A stretch of DNA of 64,000 bases from Rhizoctonia solani. Its lineage: Eukaryota; Basidiomycota; Agaricomycetes; Cantharellales; Ceratobasidiaceae. A program made the translations under genes and the position numbers. Below are positions 47,087 to 58,400 of the stretch, in pieces (the stretch's first letter is position 1; each line of letters starts with the position of its first letter). The stretch spans positions 186,001-250,000 of the forward strand of contig NC_057371.1 in the NCBI RefSeq assembly GCF_016906535.1, in the 5' to 3' direction. The notes under the pieces were generated by a model that made no database searches, was not told the origin of the DNA, and worked only from the letters and a program-made list of their open reading frames with translations.

Positions 47087-47725
47087 ATAGATTTGTGTCT
47101 TTCTGTTTCTTTCTTTCTCTCTGTCTCATGCTTGTCTTGATACGACAACCGGACTCTATCACTCACTCACTGTACCACCAGATTTCTTATTCGCTTGTTG
47201 GGCTTCGTTTTGTTTACAGTATGTTTATGTGACAATACATGTTCCTTTGTATGTACACTTTATGAAAACAAAAGTACTTTACTCTAGTTCTGAGCTGTCG
47301 AGTGCACCTCACCAGTGTATTTTCGGGCAGAGGGTCTAAAAATACGACGACCATGGACGATCATGAGGTGCACTGTGGGCAGTAACGAGCTTATTACGTG
47401 GTGACGTAAGGTAACGTCGGAGCTGTGCTCACCGTGGGGCGTTGCGATTCAATTTACGGACGTCCACGCGATCGGCCTCCTTTTGCACCGCCTGATGACT
47501 TGACGAGAATCACGTCCTGGGCGCCCAAGTGCCAGTACCACGCCCGTTCAGCCATCCTATGCCCACCCGTGCTTTCGCCTCCACTCCTGCTCCTTTCCTC
47601 GAGTTATTTTTGGCATTCAAGCCGCGATACCGTATGGACACCGCCACTTCCACAACGAGCCCAGAACCAAGATCTAGATCTAGAACGCAGCAAATCGATT
47701 GTATCTCTCCCAAATACACAGCACT
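47087..47725. other. Intergenic between convergent genes
   Basis: No gene is supported. It holds a pyrimidine-rich stretch at 47096-47130 and the 3' ends of the MADS gene (plus) and SP2-1 (minus). Confidence 0.45.
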
Positions 47726-48278
47726 TTAGACGTCAAGCTTAACCTTGACCTCGGCCACATTCAACACAGGCGCAACAGACCCCCCATTCGCTCTCAACTT
47801 GGCAATCGTCCCGACGTTTAGGCTGTTTCGTGATCAGCACCTCCTCCTAGAAGTCCTCTCTATTTACGGCAACTCACATTCGGTAAATCTCCTTGTCCAC
47901 GCCAGGAACCTGTTTTTCAAGGGCCACGACGAGATCTTTCAACGCTTCGCCGCCGCTGTTGTTGGAATCGGCCAGATGAGATGATCGATGCTGTTTTGAT
48001 CGCGATTTGGTTCTTGGTTTCGGGTTCTGGTGGTGTGGATGAAAGTGTCGAGAGAGTGTGGGATGTGCTCGCCACGTCTTTTTTTAAATGTTTTTTTTTT
48101 AGGGTCAGTTCCCTCGTGCTTTAAATGAGGGAAAGCGAACAGGTGTCTTACCTGGAGACTGTCCGTTCTCTAACCCGTCGTTCAGTGTGGAGATCAGTCC
48201 CAATGCGTCATCTGCACGACGCATAGGCACAGCAGAAACCAACATTCCCAACGAGAGCAAGAGCGGGACAATGTGCAT
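47726..48278 (-). CDS. Putative secreted protein, family 2 copy 1 (SP2-1)
   Basis: The ATG at 48278 opens MHIVPLLLSLGMLVSAVPM, a signal peptide, then RRADDALGLISTLNDGLENG; exon 1 ends at 48152 before GTAAG. A second exon reads TKNQIAIKTASII and, after an apparent one-base shift at a GG, SNNSGGEALKDLVVALEKQV. The last exon reads GTIAKLRANGGSVAPVLNVA and ends VKVKLDV at TAA 47726. The exon-1 length (127 nt) and the ADDALGLIS block match SP2-2 (ANDALALVS). I recognise no domain. Several upstream in-frame ATGs would destroy the signal peptide, so 48278 was chosen. Confidence 0.55.
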
Positions 48279-48338
48279 GGTAAAAAATTTAAAAAGAGAG
48301 CGTGTGGGTGCAACGAACGGACGTAGGTCAAGGAAAAG

Positions 48339-49044
48339 GTGGTCGTGGATCCAAGTTCTTCCCAACACATGTACGACGCGGAATTTATGGCACGGCTGAA
48401 GTAAATATTATTTCGTTGATGGTGCTGATTGGTATGCGCTTTGTCCCTTGGGTTCTGATTGTTCGGCCCGTTCGGGTGATCATGGGAGCCTTGGACTATC
48501 ACCTCTCGGGGTTCTTATGGGGAGGTTCTTATCTGTCCCTGTGCATTTTAGGCTCTTAGAATCGAGCGAGTTGTGGGTGTATGCAACTTTTGAGATCTTG
48601 GATGATTCCTTGTGTCGGCGTGACGGGTGGCTGACGCGATCGTCGGTGCCGAAGTCAATGGGCGCATACTTGGCAAAATGTTCAAGATTCAACTCGTTCG
48701 CAAGAGCGCCGCCTCCAACCAAGTGAGCACCACACTCGAATTCGAAGAAAAAACTGATAAATTACTGCCACCCCCGACCGATAGATATATGACATCCTAC
48801 AATCGATAGATACGCCCAGGCCCGGCCCAGTTTGATCCCATTCCCGTCGGCCGCGTTTGGAGTATGATCCCTACTTGCCTCGCTCAAAACAGCCAAGGCA
48901 TCCCAGCGTTGTTCTTCAAGAATACTTGCGCAGGAATGTCGATCAGTCTATAATTCCATCCCATCAGACTCCTTTCCTCGAAAAGACAAAGAAAAGAAAC
49001 TCACACTCGACTGGTCTCTTTATCAACACCCGGCACGCACACTC
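48339..49044. other. Intergenic between SP2 genes
   Basis: A minus-strand stretch at about 48650-48722 (LVGGGALANELNLEHFAKYA) looks somewhat coding, but I could not place it in a gene. No repeat seen. Confidence 0.35.
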
Positions 49045-49459
49045 TCATCTCTTCCAAAGCGCTTTGAGCGCAGACTGCATGTTCCCGCCCAACGCTCCGG
49101 GACCAACACTCATCCCCTCGTGCGCAACGTACTTGATCATCGTAGCCATTTGCACCGCGATTTTCGATCTCATCTCCAGGCCCATCTCCGGGTCCGCCTG
49201 AAGCGCCGAACAGAGATTTGATCTCAACGGTTAGCCCCGTGAGTTTGGACGTGATTTCTCCGGGGGGCCTGTTCTCGAGGGGATTAACTCATCGTGGAAA
49301 AATCATTGGCGGGAAAGGAACAAAAGCGTACCAGCCTGGAGATCGTTGTTGCATTTGGACACGAGCGCGAGCGCGTCGTTTGCGGGCCGCTCCAGCGGTT
49401 TGCCCGAACGCGACAGACACAGAGGAAAGCGCAAACAACACCAGATTCGTCAACTTCAT
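49045..49459 (-). CDS. Putative secreted protein, family 2 copy 2 (SP2-2)
   Basis: The ATG at 49459 opens MKLTNLVLFALSSVSVAFGQ, a signal peptide with likely cleavage after FGQ. After a one-base shift at a CCC the frame gives ANDALALVSKCNNDLQ, ending exon 1 at about 49332 before GTACGC. The last exon holds a helical C-terminus (MRSKIAVQMATMIKYVAHEG, then GNMQSALKALWKR) with stop TGA at 49045. The layout parallels SP2-1. Function unknown. Confidence 0.5.
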
Positions 49460-50416
49460 GGCGCGCGTCGGTGTGTGGTGGGCAAGTCGAAACTGAAACT
49501 GAAAAAAAAAATCTCGCGTGTTGGTTATTATGTATACCCTGCGCCAGGGAGGCTGAAGTGAATTTGTGCAAATCCTAGGATCCTTATCGGCGATGCTGAA
49601 ATGAATGAATACGACGGATCATCGGCGGACCTGATGGTATGACAGTCTCGGCGTGCATGTGTATGCATGTTCAATTCTAGTTCGGTTTGCGGGTCGTGCC
49701 AGGGTACTTTTGGCTTGGGGTATGATGAATAATTGGGTTCTGGTGTTTGATACGGTTGTAATCAGTCCTGATTGCTGATGTTGTTTAATGATGATTGACT
49801 TGTCTACTTTTACGTTTTTATAAGAGTAAGACGTGGTGATGCGTATAGGGAATATTGAATCTGTGTTGCCGTCATTGGTTAATATATGATAGTTGAACTA
49901 GTAGCATCAACTATTGATCAGAAGTCAGCCACTAGATGGTTAATTACTTCTGTCAACTGTTTTGTCATTTCATTTCTTTGAGCACATATACCGACCAGAA
50001 ACCACTAGGTGTTGGGCCGGGCTCATTTTTCAGAAGACTTGGGCGCGCCACACTGGATTTCCATTCTTTTGCCAACATGGTTGTGTTTTCGACATGGATT
50101 GTAGATCGGCGCTCCGTTGAAAAAGCCAATTTTATTTGATCAAAAGTCAGCCTCGTTTCCCAACTTCATAGCAACTAATCGCATGAGCGAGTTGTTGCGC
50201 TAGGTTGAGACATCGCTGCACCAGACTGGCAACCATTACTACAAAGAGTCCAGGCTCATATCACACTGCTAACTTTAAAGGTGAATCTATATGGGGGCGA
50301 AAGGCGAGATATAACTTTATGCGACATCCGTTGTCAATTCTCGGTTGGGTGGATAGATTATACGAGTATGTACTCCGAAACGAGAGTATATGACTTTACA
50401 GGGAAGCATTGAAGGT
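49460..50416. other. Intergenic, nothing recognised
   Basis: Spacer between SP2-2 and SSP-B. The open frames have no domain or repeat signal that I can support. Confidence 0.45.
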
Positions 50417-51090
50417 TTAGGCCCCAGTAAGGCCTAGAACCTGAGCACAGAGGCCAAGATGGTGTTTGCAAAGGCCTCAATGCCAAATTTAACAACGCTG
50501 AGAGAGCCCTTGATCAGAAAAAAAATTTACACTAGTAGATTAGATGAAACTCCACATTGGCGACGAGGGAGATGATCCCTTCAGCGCATACACCCGAGTT
50601 TGATCAAAAGTTGAAGGCAGGCGTCGATCTTGGCAAATAAGCCCAAGACGACGATAATGCCAAGTTTGGCGTTTAGGCTGATGCAAAGCTGAACAATGAC
50701 ACTGATGATGGCGCCGAGTTTGGCAGCGATATCAGCCTTGACAGAGGCTTCGATATCAATACCAGCTCCGAGAGCGAGGATGGCAGCCGCGCAGGAGTTA
50801 ATTTTGCCCGTGAGGATGTCAATCTGGGCAAAGATATCGGCAGTAACCGAGAGTCCGGCTGTATCGATGTTAGGCTTGATGGGGCTGAGCGGTAAGATAA
50901 ACTCACCAATAGCTTTGGCACAAACATCAATATCGGCCTGCAAGTTGACGACAAGTGTTGCCAACTCGCTGGAGTCGTGGCGTACAGCTAGTTCCTTGGA
51001 GTTCAAAGCTGTAGTAGGAAGTGCTGAGACGAGGAAGCCAAATGACATGATAAAGAGTATGCAAGCAACAAAGTGAATGAGTTTAAACAT
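50417..51090 (-). pseudogene. Small secreted protein family member B (SSP-B), frame broken
   Basis: Exon 1 is 51090-50907 (184 nt, as in SSP-A) and opens MFKLIHFVACILFIMSFGFL with VSALPTTALNS. Intron 1 is 50859-50906. Exon 2 (from 50858) carries AKIDACLQLLIKLG, then a +1 break in a GGG run gives LGCMR and a stop at 50581; reading one base over continues VCAEGIISLVANV as in the paralogues. Exon 3 (about 50497-50417) is also short by one base in a CC run and then matches HLGLCAQVLGL. Both breaks sit at homopolymers, so it may be an intact gene miscalled; the family order and intron phases fit. Confidence 0.65.
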
Positions 51091-52472
51091 TGTCAAAAGG
51101 TAAAGTAATAGTAAAGAATGGGAGGTAAAGTTAAAATAGTGGGCTCAGAGGCGCGATGGGGATAGATAACTATGAAAACGATGGGGTTGAGGAATCTCCA
51201 TATCCAAGTTTTTATAGTCAGACCAGGGTGTTTAAAAGTTCCAGCGACTGAATGTGTCTATTGATTAGGTTCTGTTGGGCTACATTGATCCGTAGACAAC
51301 CATACGAAATAGACGAATGGGAGTGCCACTGAAAAAATTATTAGACCTTCAATCAGGATCTTGTGACTTCAACGCAATAATGAAGCTTAACCGTATAGTT
51401 TGCTTGCCATTTCGACTATTGAGCAAAGTCCGAATAGAATCGGTATTGTTTCTCGTTGCGCTTATTGGTTGTGGTAGTACACACACTGAAAGCGAAACAG
51501 CTGAACATGCTTAATTGTGTAGGTAAAGTTTATTTTATTTTATTTTACTTTATTTAGCTGTGGGATGTATATAAAACATCCAACTAAAGCTTACCTGTAG
51601 GTTTAGCCATTTACATGCGCCGTAAGAGCCTATCGTACAAATTCGCTCGACGACGTGCTCGACTGAAGAAACGTCTAGAATTACCGACCGCCTAACCTGC
51701 GTGAGCGAGACTACCTCTATCTTCGCATCGCCTTCAGCACCCTTGGCTTCGGTTACATGCGCCCAGGCGTGGAGTTTCGGGTCTTTAAGCTTGACTTTCT
51801 GACTCGGGGGGGGGTCAGGGGGATAACAAAGTCCGAGGCGCCTATAACCAAACGCCTCGACTATCCCATGTCGCGACTGGGATAGTTCTCGTTCGCGTCC
51901 ATTTCGAACTCATACTACATTCCAGTTAGTATGCGATAAATGCATGGATAATGCACTTGCCCGAATAAATGGGGAATCGCGTCTACCACATGGCGAGAGT
52001 GGATCGACAACTGCCGCACATGGAATGCAGTCACCGTCGTTGGAAATTCGAAGTTTCCCCCAGCACTCGGCAATACGCGGATAAAATCAAGCCAGGCGTG
52101 GAACGTCCACTCCGGCTGGTTTGTACGGAAATAGGCGACGATGTGACGATGGGTGCGATCGACGAGGGGAAACCAGAGAGATATCTCTGTTCATTGTGTA
52201 TACCGTTGCCATAATTGTCTCGGCCCAAGACCAAGTGCAATTTCCGGCCTTGCGAAAAGTCCCCATTATACTTATTAGAGATACCAGCGTTTTAGCATGT
52301 ACTGCAATTATTAATTGATGCTATGTATCATTGAAATTACTACTATCACTACTACTGTATGTGATATTCCAAGTGTGTCCAGCACCGTTCACGTGGCCGA
52401 TTGAAAACAACAACAAATGATATAGATTTTATCGATTAGCACATTTTCTCTTCAGCAACTTCAGTGTCGTAA
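51091..52472. other. Intergenic with A/T simple repeat
   Basis: It has 'tttta' repeats at about 51528-51555. The stretch 51969-52214 is open on both strands but shows no family features. Confidence 0.4.
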
Positions 52473-54758
52473 ATGTTAGATACTCGCCTACTATTTGGGC
52501 TGGCTGCTACCACTGGCATACTGGCATACAACTTCTACAAGGACAAGCAAACTCACCAATTCAGCCTTCCACCCAGTCCCAGATCATACCCTTTCATTGG
52601 AAATCTGCTATCTGCACCAACCGAGCATGAACATCTTGGATTCATAAAGCTTGGAGAGCAGTTGGGGAGTGAGTAATATAAGAAATTCCAGTTGTATATA
52701 CCTAATCGTGCTCTTCCCGGCTCAAAAGGCGAAAATTTCTCTCTGACTATATTCGGAACCACATTTATAGTCTTGACTAACAGAGAGGACGCAGAAAACC
52801 TCTTTCATAAGCGCTCAAGTGTATATTCTGACAGAAGTTGTCCTCCAATGGTCCGGGAGCCTTCCCTGTACGTATACTTTACACTATGGGATCATATTAG
52901 TTTTTTCATTTTATCTTATTCTCTTTTAGACCTGCGTGGGGAGATTTCGCTAGCCTTGTCGGTTATGGTGACCGTTGGCGAAGATATTGACGTTTGATGA
53001 ACCCCTGGCTGACTAAAAAAGCCGTGACTGCGCACCACAAGTATCAAGAACATTCTGCAAGAAAGCTCATACAGAGACTGCTGGAACATCACCAAAAGGT
53101 TTTGTCTACACACAAACTAGAAAACGAGCTTTTTCTGTAAGCCCGGTTCAATTATAAAACATGACCTTATCATAGCCCAGAATGACTAATTAGTCTTGGA
53201 TGCCTAGATCTATCTCTGCTACCCTGCTTCGTTCAATATATGGGTATGAAGCAGTAGCATCTGACGACTGCTGTCCTGTCGAAACACAGGCCATTTTTTC
53301 GTTCATGACAAAGTCCTTGCTCACTTCAAGTAGGTAACGATCCAAGTACATTATTAACTAAGTCTGAATTTAACCTGCCAAATCCCGCTTCAGGCTACCT
53401 AGTGAATATTATTCCCGTTCTCAAATACGCCCCCGAGTGGCTTCCTGGGGCTGGTTGGAAACGAGATGCAATCAAGTGGAGGAAGGGGAAAGATACTTTG
53501 ATCAAAGATATGTATAATATTAGGCTAAAGAATATGGCATATTGTCAAAATTGCTTATATTGATACGATATAGCTCAAAGCTCATACAGAGCACAGATGA
53601 GAGCTCACAAATTATATTTGGGTCCCTAAGAACACAGACTCTGAGTATAGGGCTCACAGACAAGGAGGCTGAAGATTACGTTGACCAAATTGCGATTACT
53701 ATGTTTGCCGGTGAGTCTATCATATGCATAGGATCATCCTAGATCCAAGAACAAAGCTAATTCTATATTCAAACATAGGAGAAACAGACACCGTAAGATG
53801 ATATTGTCTTTATATATCAGCGAAACACTGATATTTAATCATTAATCATAGAATGTTAACACACTCCTCATGTTCTTCATGGCGATGGTGTTGTACCCAA
53901 GTGTCCAGAAGAAGGCACATGACGAGATAGACTTGGTTCTAGGGCATTCTCGGCTCTCCAAAGTTGAAGATCAAGCTCAGCTCAATTACATAGACAGAAT
54001 TGTCCAGGAAACCCTCAGATGGGCTCCTGTTACTCCCATAGGTATGCCCATAAATAACGGACTTGGTTTGATACTCAACATCACAAAACAAGCCTTCCCG
54101 CATACATGTTTTTGGGACGATGTGTACAAGGGTCATCGTATACCCAAGGGAGCCATAGTGTAAGCCTATAAACCTAAATCCATCAATGAAATGCACGTAA
54201 TTAATGCAAAACAACTCTGTAGAATAGGTAATGTTTGGTTAGTGTGGAGGCGTAGACTAGTGCCTGAAACTGTGTATATCTGATTGGTATTGTGCAGGGC
54301 CATGACTCGCGACGAAACAGTGTATAAGAATGCAGAGGCGTTTGACCCCGATCGCTTTTTGAACTCTACCACTCTACCATCCCCATTGTTTGGGTGGGGC
54401 CGTCGGCAAGTAGCTCTATAAACCGAGTGCAACAACATTGATTACTAATTCTATCTGCACAGTCGTTGCCCAGGTGTTCACTTCGCACAATCATCTCTCT
54501 TCATTACAATTGCTTCCATCTTGATGGCATTTGATATTAGGGCAACTAAAGATGGAAATGGACAGGATATCCTTCCAAGCGGGAAGATGACCAGCTCGGC
54601 AGTTCTGTGAGTTACCCAGTCAACTATACAAGTTCCATGAATTGAACCTGCTCAACTCGTGATTTAGTACTCCAGAACACGTTGAATTTGAACTGACGCC
54701 TCGCTCAGAGAACATAAAGAATTGGCAAGGAATGGTCTATAAGCCAATATTATTTTGA
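52473..54758 (+). pseudogene. Cytochrome P450 (P450-2) with an in-frame TGA
   Basis: It opens MLDTRLLFGLAATTGILAYN and LPPSPRSYPFIGN; further blocks are VLTNREDAENLFHKRS, GYGDRWRR-Y, LMNPWLTKKAV, AGETDT (I-helix), VQETLRWAPVTPI (ExxR) and, after the haem loop FGWGRR, RCPGVHFAQSSLF. At 52988-52990 the codon is TGA where P450-1 and P450-3 have Arg (Y-R-R-L-M), so translation would stop at about residue 130. A CGA-to-TGA change explains it. The intron in the haem loop has a GC donor (gcaagt) where P450-3 has gtgagt. No frameshift was found in the rest, so inactivation is recent or the base is a miscall. Stop at 54756-54758. Confidence 0.8.
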
Positions 54759-55695
54759 TCCTGTATACAAGATATTGCCGAGAGCTCAATTGGAATATGT
54801 GTGACGAATTTCACATATCATTCTACTGTCGAATAAACTGCAGTTATTGAATGTATCGTCTGTATGACTATGAGAACTATATTCCAATCATCCGAGGGCG
54901 CAAGCAATTGAACCGCATGTAAAACTGGCAATAGACCAGTAACGCTCAAAGTAAACGATTGCACCACCTCAAACCGAGATATACCCCAATCTCTGGCCCT
55001 GGCGAGCACTTGTTGCCGGTGTGTGGGCGATGGTGATACTATAGGCGGATGCAACCGGCTGACATACTGGAGTTCCATAAAGGCTCACGTATTCATGAGC
55101 TCTTACGAACCCTCGTTTTCTTACCTAGTGCAAGCAGGACGGAGGTTCACGCAAGACAAGTATATATTAGCAAACTTTCTAAATCATTGAACCCTTTAGA
55201 AATCACATAGACCTTGGGAGCATCTCTCCTTACCAAACAAGCTTCGCCGCCTGTACTACAGCTCCTACAGACCACAAGAACCTCATACCGTTTGCTGATG
55301 TAGAGCTTTGTGGGAGTTTCTGATATAGTCTGATAATAGAGTGGCTCTGAAAAGTCCGCCAGAGCTTGTGAGCCCGAAATGCTCGAGAAGATTAGACGAG
55401 ACGCTCATGGTAATCTCGTTTATACTTTTGAGCATTTCGGGCTCACCAGCTCCGATGGATTTTGCAGAGGGGTTATGAAACGAGTAAAAGCTTCGAGATA
55501 TTCGAGAGGCCGGAAGAAGTCTTTGATATTGCGGGCGCTTGTGCGGACAAGATTCCCCGAGACCGAGGCAAGAAACTTCTGGCCATCTTTGGTGAGAGCG
55601 CAATGAAATCATGTGGCTGGTACACGAATATAAAAGAACCATTATGGACTTCATCTATCGAGATTTTCTCCTTTCAACAACCGGAGTCTTTGTGA
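54759..55695. other. Intergenic between P450-2 and P450-3
   Basis: It holds a long hairpin (55361-55453). A plus-strand stretch at 55480-55600 (FEIFERPEEVFDIAGACADK) has coding-like composition but no recognised domain, and a minus frame at 54818-55078 also lacks features. I assign neither. Confidence 0.4.
55361..55453. repeat. Long imperfect hairpin (inverted repeat)
   Basis: The left arm 55361-55384 (AGAGCTTG then TGAGCCCGAAATGCTC) pairs with 55430-55453 (GAGCATTTCGGGCTCA then CCAGCTCC), 22 of 24 positions. Pairing resumes inward with gaps (GATTAGACGAG with CTCGTTTATAC), leaving a loop of about 15-20 nt. It lies about 240 bp upstream of P450-3. Confidence 0.7.
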
Positions 55696-58400
55696 ATGTC
55701 GAATACTCATATTGTGCTTGTACTAGCTGCGAGTACTTTCCTGCTAGCCTACAAGCTCTGCAAGGGTGGGAAAACTTACGGGCCCAACCTACCCCCCAGC
55801 CCTAAGTCGTGTCCTGTAATCGGAAATCTGTTTTCCGTCCCTGCGGAGCATGAGCACCTTGGGTTCATGAGACTTGGGGAAGAGCTAGGTAGTGAGTGAC
55901 GCATTTTATTCCACTTGGACACCTTATACGCTCAGAGCCAGCGGCGAGTCACAGCGAGGACCTATTCTTTTAGGCTCCTCACCTTACTCACGTGACTCAT
56001 TATAGGGCCGACAGCACCCGCATCCACCACAATCTTAGACAGTCGTTCCCTTTTCGCCTTACCGACCACTTCTTTAAGCAGTTGGAAAAGCCAGCCAACC
56101 GATCCGCGATCATTCCTCCCATTTTGGTGCTTCGGTCTCCCCCACTGGCGTTGCTAATGTGGCCCTGGCGGTCCCATCTCCCGTAACCGTTCCCCTTTCC
56201 AAGCCCACATTGCTATCTTACACTTGTTGCACTCTGATTTTACGTGTGATATTCGGTTTTATATGTGGAATATCCATTGCTTATATGCCATGCAAGCCAA
56301 CGACTTGGATCAGAATAAATTCGCTAACTTTTATTACCATTCAACAGGTGAAATAGTCTCTTTAACTGTGTTCGGAACCACCATTGTGGTGCTAAACAAC
56401 AAAGATGATGCAACAAACCTGCTTGATAAACGCTCAACTATATACTCTGACAGAACTTGCCCTCCAATGATCCAGGAGCCTTCGTTGTATGCATATGCTG
56501 AGTTTATTTTAACACTAAACGACTGTGTTCATTGATGTTATGTATCGCGTATTTCTTTAGGCTTGATTGGGGTGGTTTCGGCAGCCTTGTTGGCTATGGT
56601 GACCGCTGGCGAAAGTATCGGCGCTTGATGAACCCCTGGCTAACCAAGCAAGCCGTGGCTTCACATCATGGACATCAAGAGCGTGCTACAAGAAAGCTTC
56701 TACAAAGGCTACTGGAGCGCCGTCAGAAATATATGTGTTCTCATGAACTAGAATGCGAGCTTTTTCTGTGAGTGCTTGGCTACGGACTGTATGGTTATAA
56801 TAACTCATGATAACTAACCAATCTTGGATATTAACTAGGTCTATCTCGGCAACGTTGCTCCACTCAATCTATGGATACGAAGCAATGACCTCTGATGATC
56901 ATTATCTTGTTGAAACGCAGGCAATTCTCTCATTTCTTGCAGGAGCCGCACTCTCTTCAAGTGAGTGGTAATTCAAGTATAGCATTCACTTAAGCTTGCA
57001 TCGACCGTCGACACATCTCTTTAGACTATCTAGTGAATATCCTCCCGATCCTTAAACATGTCCCAGATTGGCTCCCTGGAGCGGGCTGGAAGCGAGATGT
57101 AATTAAGTGGAGGACGAAGGAGGCCTTGATCAAAGATATATATATAATCGGCTTGAAAAATATGGCAAGCTATATTTTCTCCTTATTATCTCGCCAGGCT
57201 TACCAGTTAGACAGAGCAATAACGAGGGTGCTCCTGTCATGGTTGCCTCCCTGAGAGCAGATGCTCTGGAGATAGGCTTAACAGAAGACGAAGCCGACGA
57301 CTATGTCTCACAGATTGCCATTACTATGTTTTCCGGTATGTCCATCTCGGATCCAACCTACACACACAGCTCAATCCTACTTGGTGCCCAACCATAGGAG
57401 GGACAGACACTGTGAGCATGACACTTTCTCCTTTCATCTACCTAGTTATTCCCGGCTTTTCAACTCGGTTGCTGATGTCTGATGGGCATGTCTAGACTGT
57501 TAACACGTTGATCATGTTTTTCATGGCCATGGTGCTGTACCCGGATGTCCAGAAGAGAGCGCAGGCCGAGATAGACTCGATGCTAGGGCACTCTCGATTA
57601 CCTAAGGTCGAAGATCGGCCTCGGCTCAAGTACGTGGATAGAGTTGTTCAGGAAACGCTCAGGTGGGGTCCGGTTACGCCAATTGGTAAGGCCGCGAATG
57701 GTATATTTACATTGTCATGTATGCTAACTGAAATAAGCCGTGCCACATACGTGTTTCAAAGACGATATATACAAAAGCTACCGGATACCCAAGGGTGCAA
57801 TTGTGTGAGATTATATTAACAGCAATTAGATGCGAATAACTAATTCGTTGTAATGTCGTAGAATGGGCAATGTTTGGTTAGTGCGCTTACGTTGTCATGA
57901 GGCTTCTGTCTATGCACAGATCTAATTGATCTTGTGTAGGGCAATGACTTGTGATAAAAACGTGTACAAGGATCCAGAAGTTTTTGAACCAGACCGGTAT
58001 TTAGATCCTGCTACTCCGTTTTCACCAGTGTTTGGGTGGGGTCGTCGGTGAGTAACCGTATGAGCCAGTCAGTAAAGCATAATTAATAATGCACATACCG
58101 CAACCATCATGGCACGCTCACATAGTCGTTGCCCAGGCATTCATCTTGGACAATCATCACTCTTCATTACGATCGCCTCTATTTTGATGACGTTCGATAT
58201 CGGCACAATTATAGATAGCGATGGGAAGGAAGTGCTTCCTGGTGGGAAGATGATTAACGCAATAGTCCTGTGAGCCCACGCCACCCAAATTCAACGCATG
58301 GTGTTTACTGACTTCATAATTTAGTACTCCAGAACGCTTTGAATTTGAGCTGACCCCTCGGTCTGCGAAGCACGAAGAACTAATAAGAGGTGGCCTTTAA
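55696..58400 (+). CDS. Cytochrome P450 monooxygenase (P450-3)
   Basis: It opens MSNTHIVLVLAASTFLLAYK (anchor), then LPPSPKSCPVIGN. Intron 1 (about 55899-56347, 450 nt) is much longer than in P450-2 (about 60 nt). Later blocks are VLNNKDDATNLLDKRS, GYGDRWRKYRRLMNPWL, SISATLLHSIYGYEAM, TEDEADDYVSQIAITMF, GGTDT, YPDVQKRAQAEIDSMLGHSR, ETLRWGPVTPI, FEPDRYLDP and the haem loop FGWGRR/RCPGIHLGQSS. A micro-exon (MGNV, then W across the junction, about 57862-57876) lies between AIV and AMTCD. It ends LIRGGL at TAA 58400. All catalytic motifs are intact, and it is the closest relative of P450-1 (sequence shared through introns at the K-helix region). Substrate unknown. Confidence 0.88.

Noticed and set aside
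48857..49201. 114-aa plus frame opposite SP2-2
   Set aside because: It is a shadow of the minus-strand exon with the helical C-terminus.
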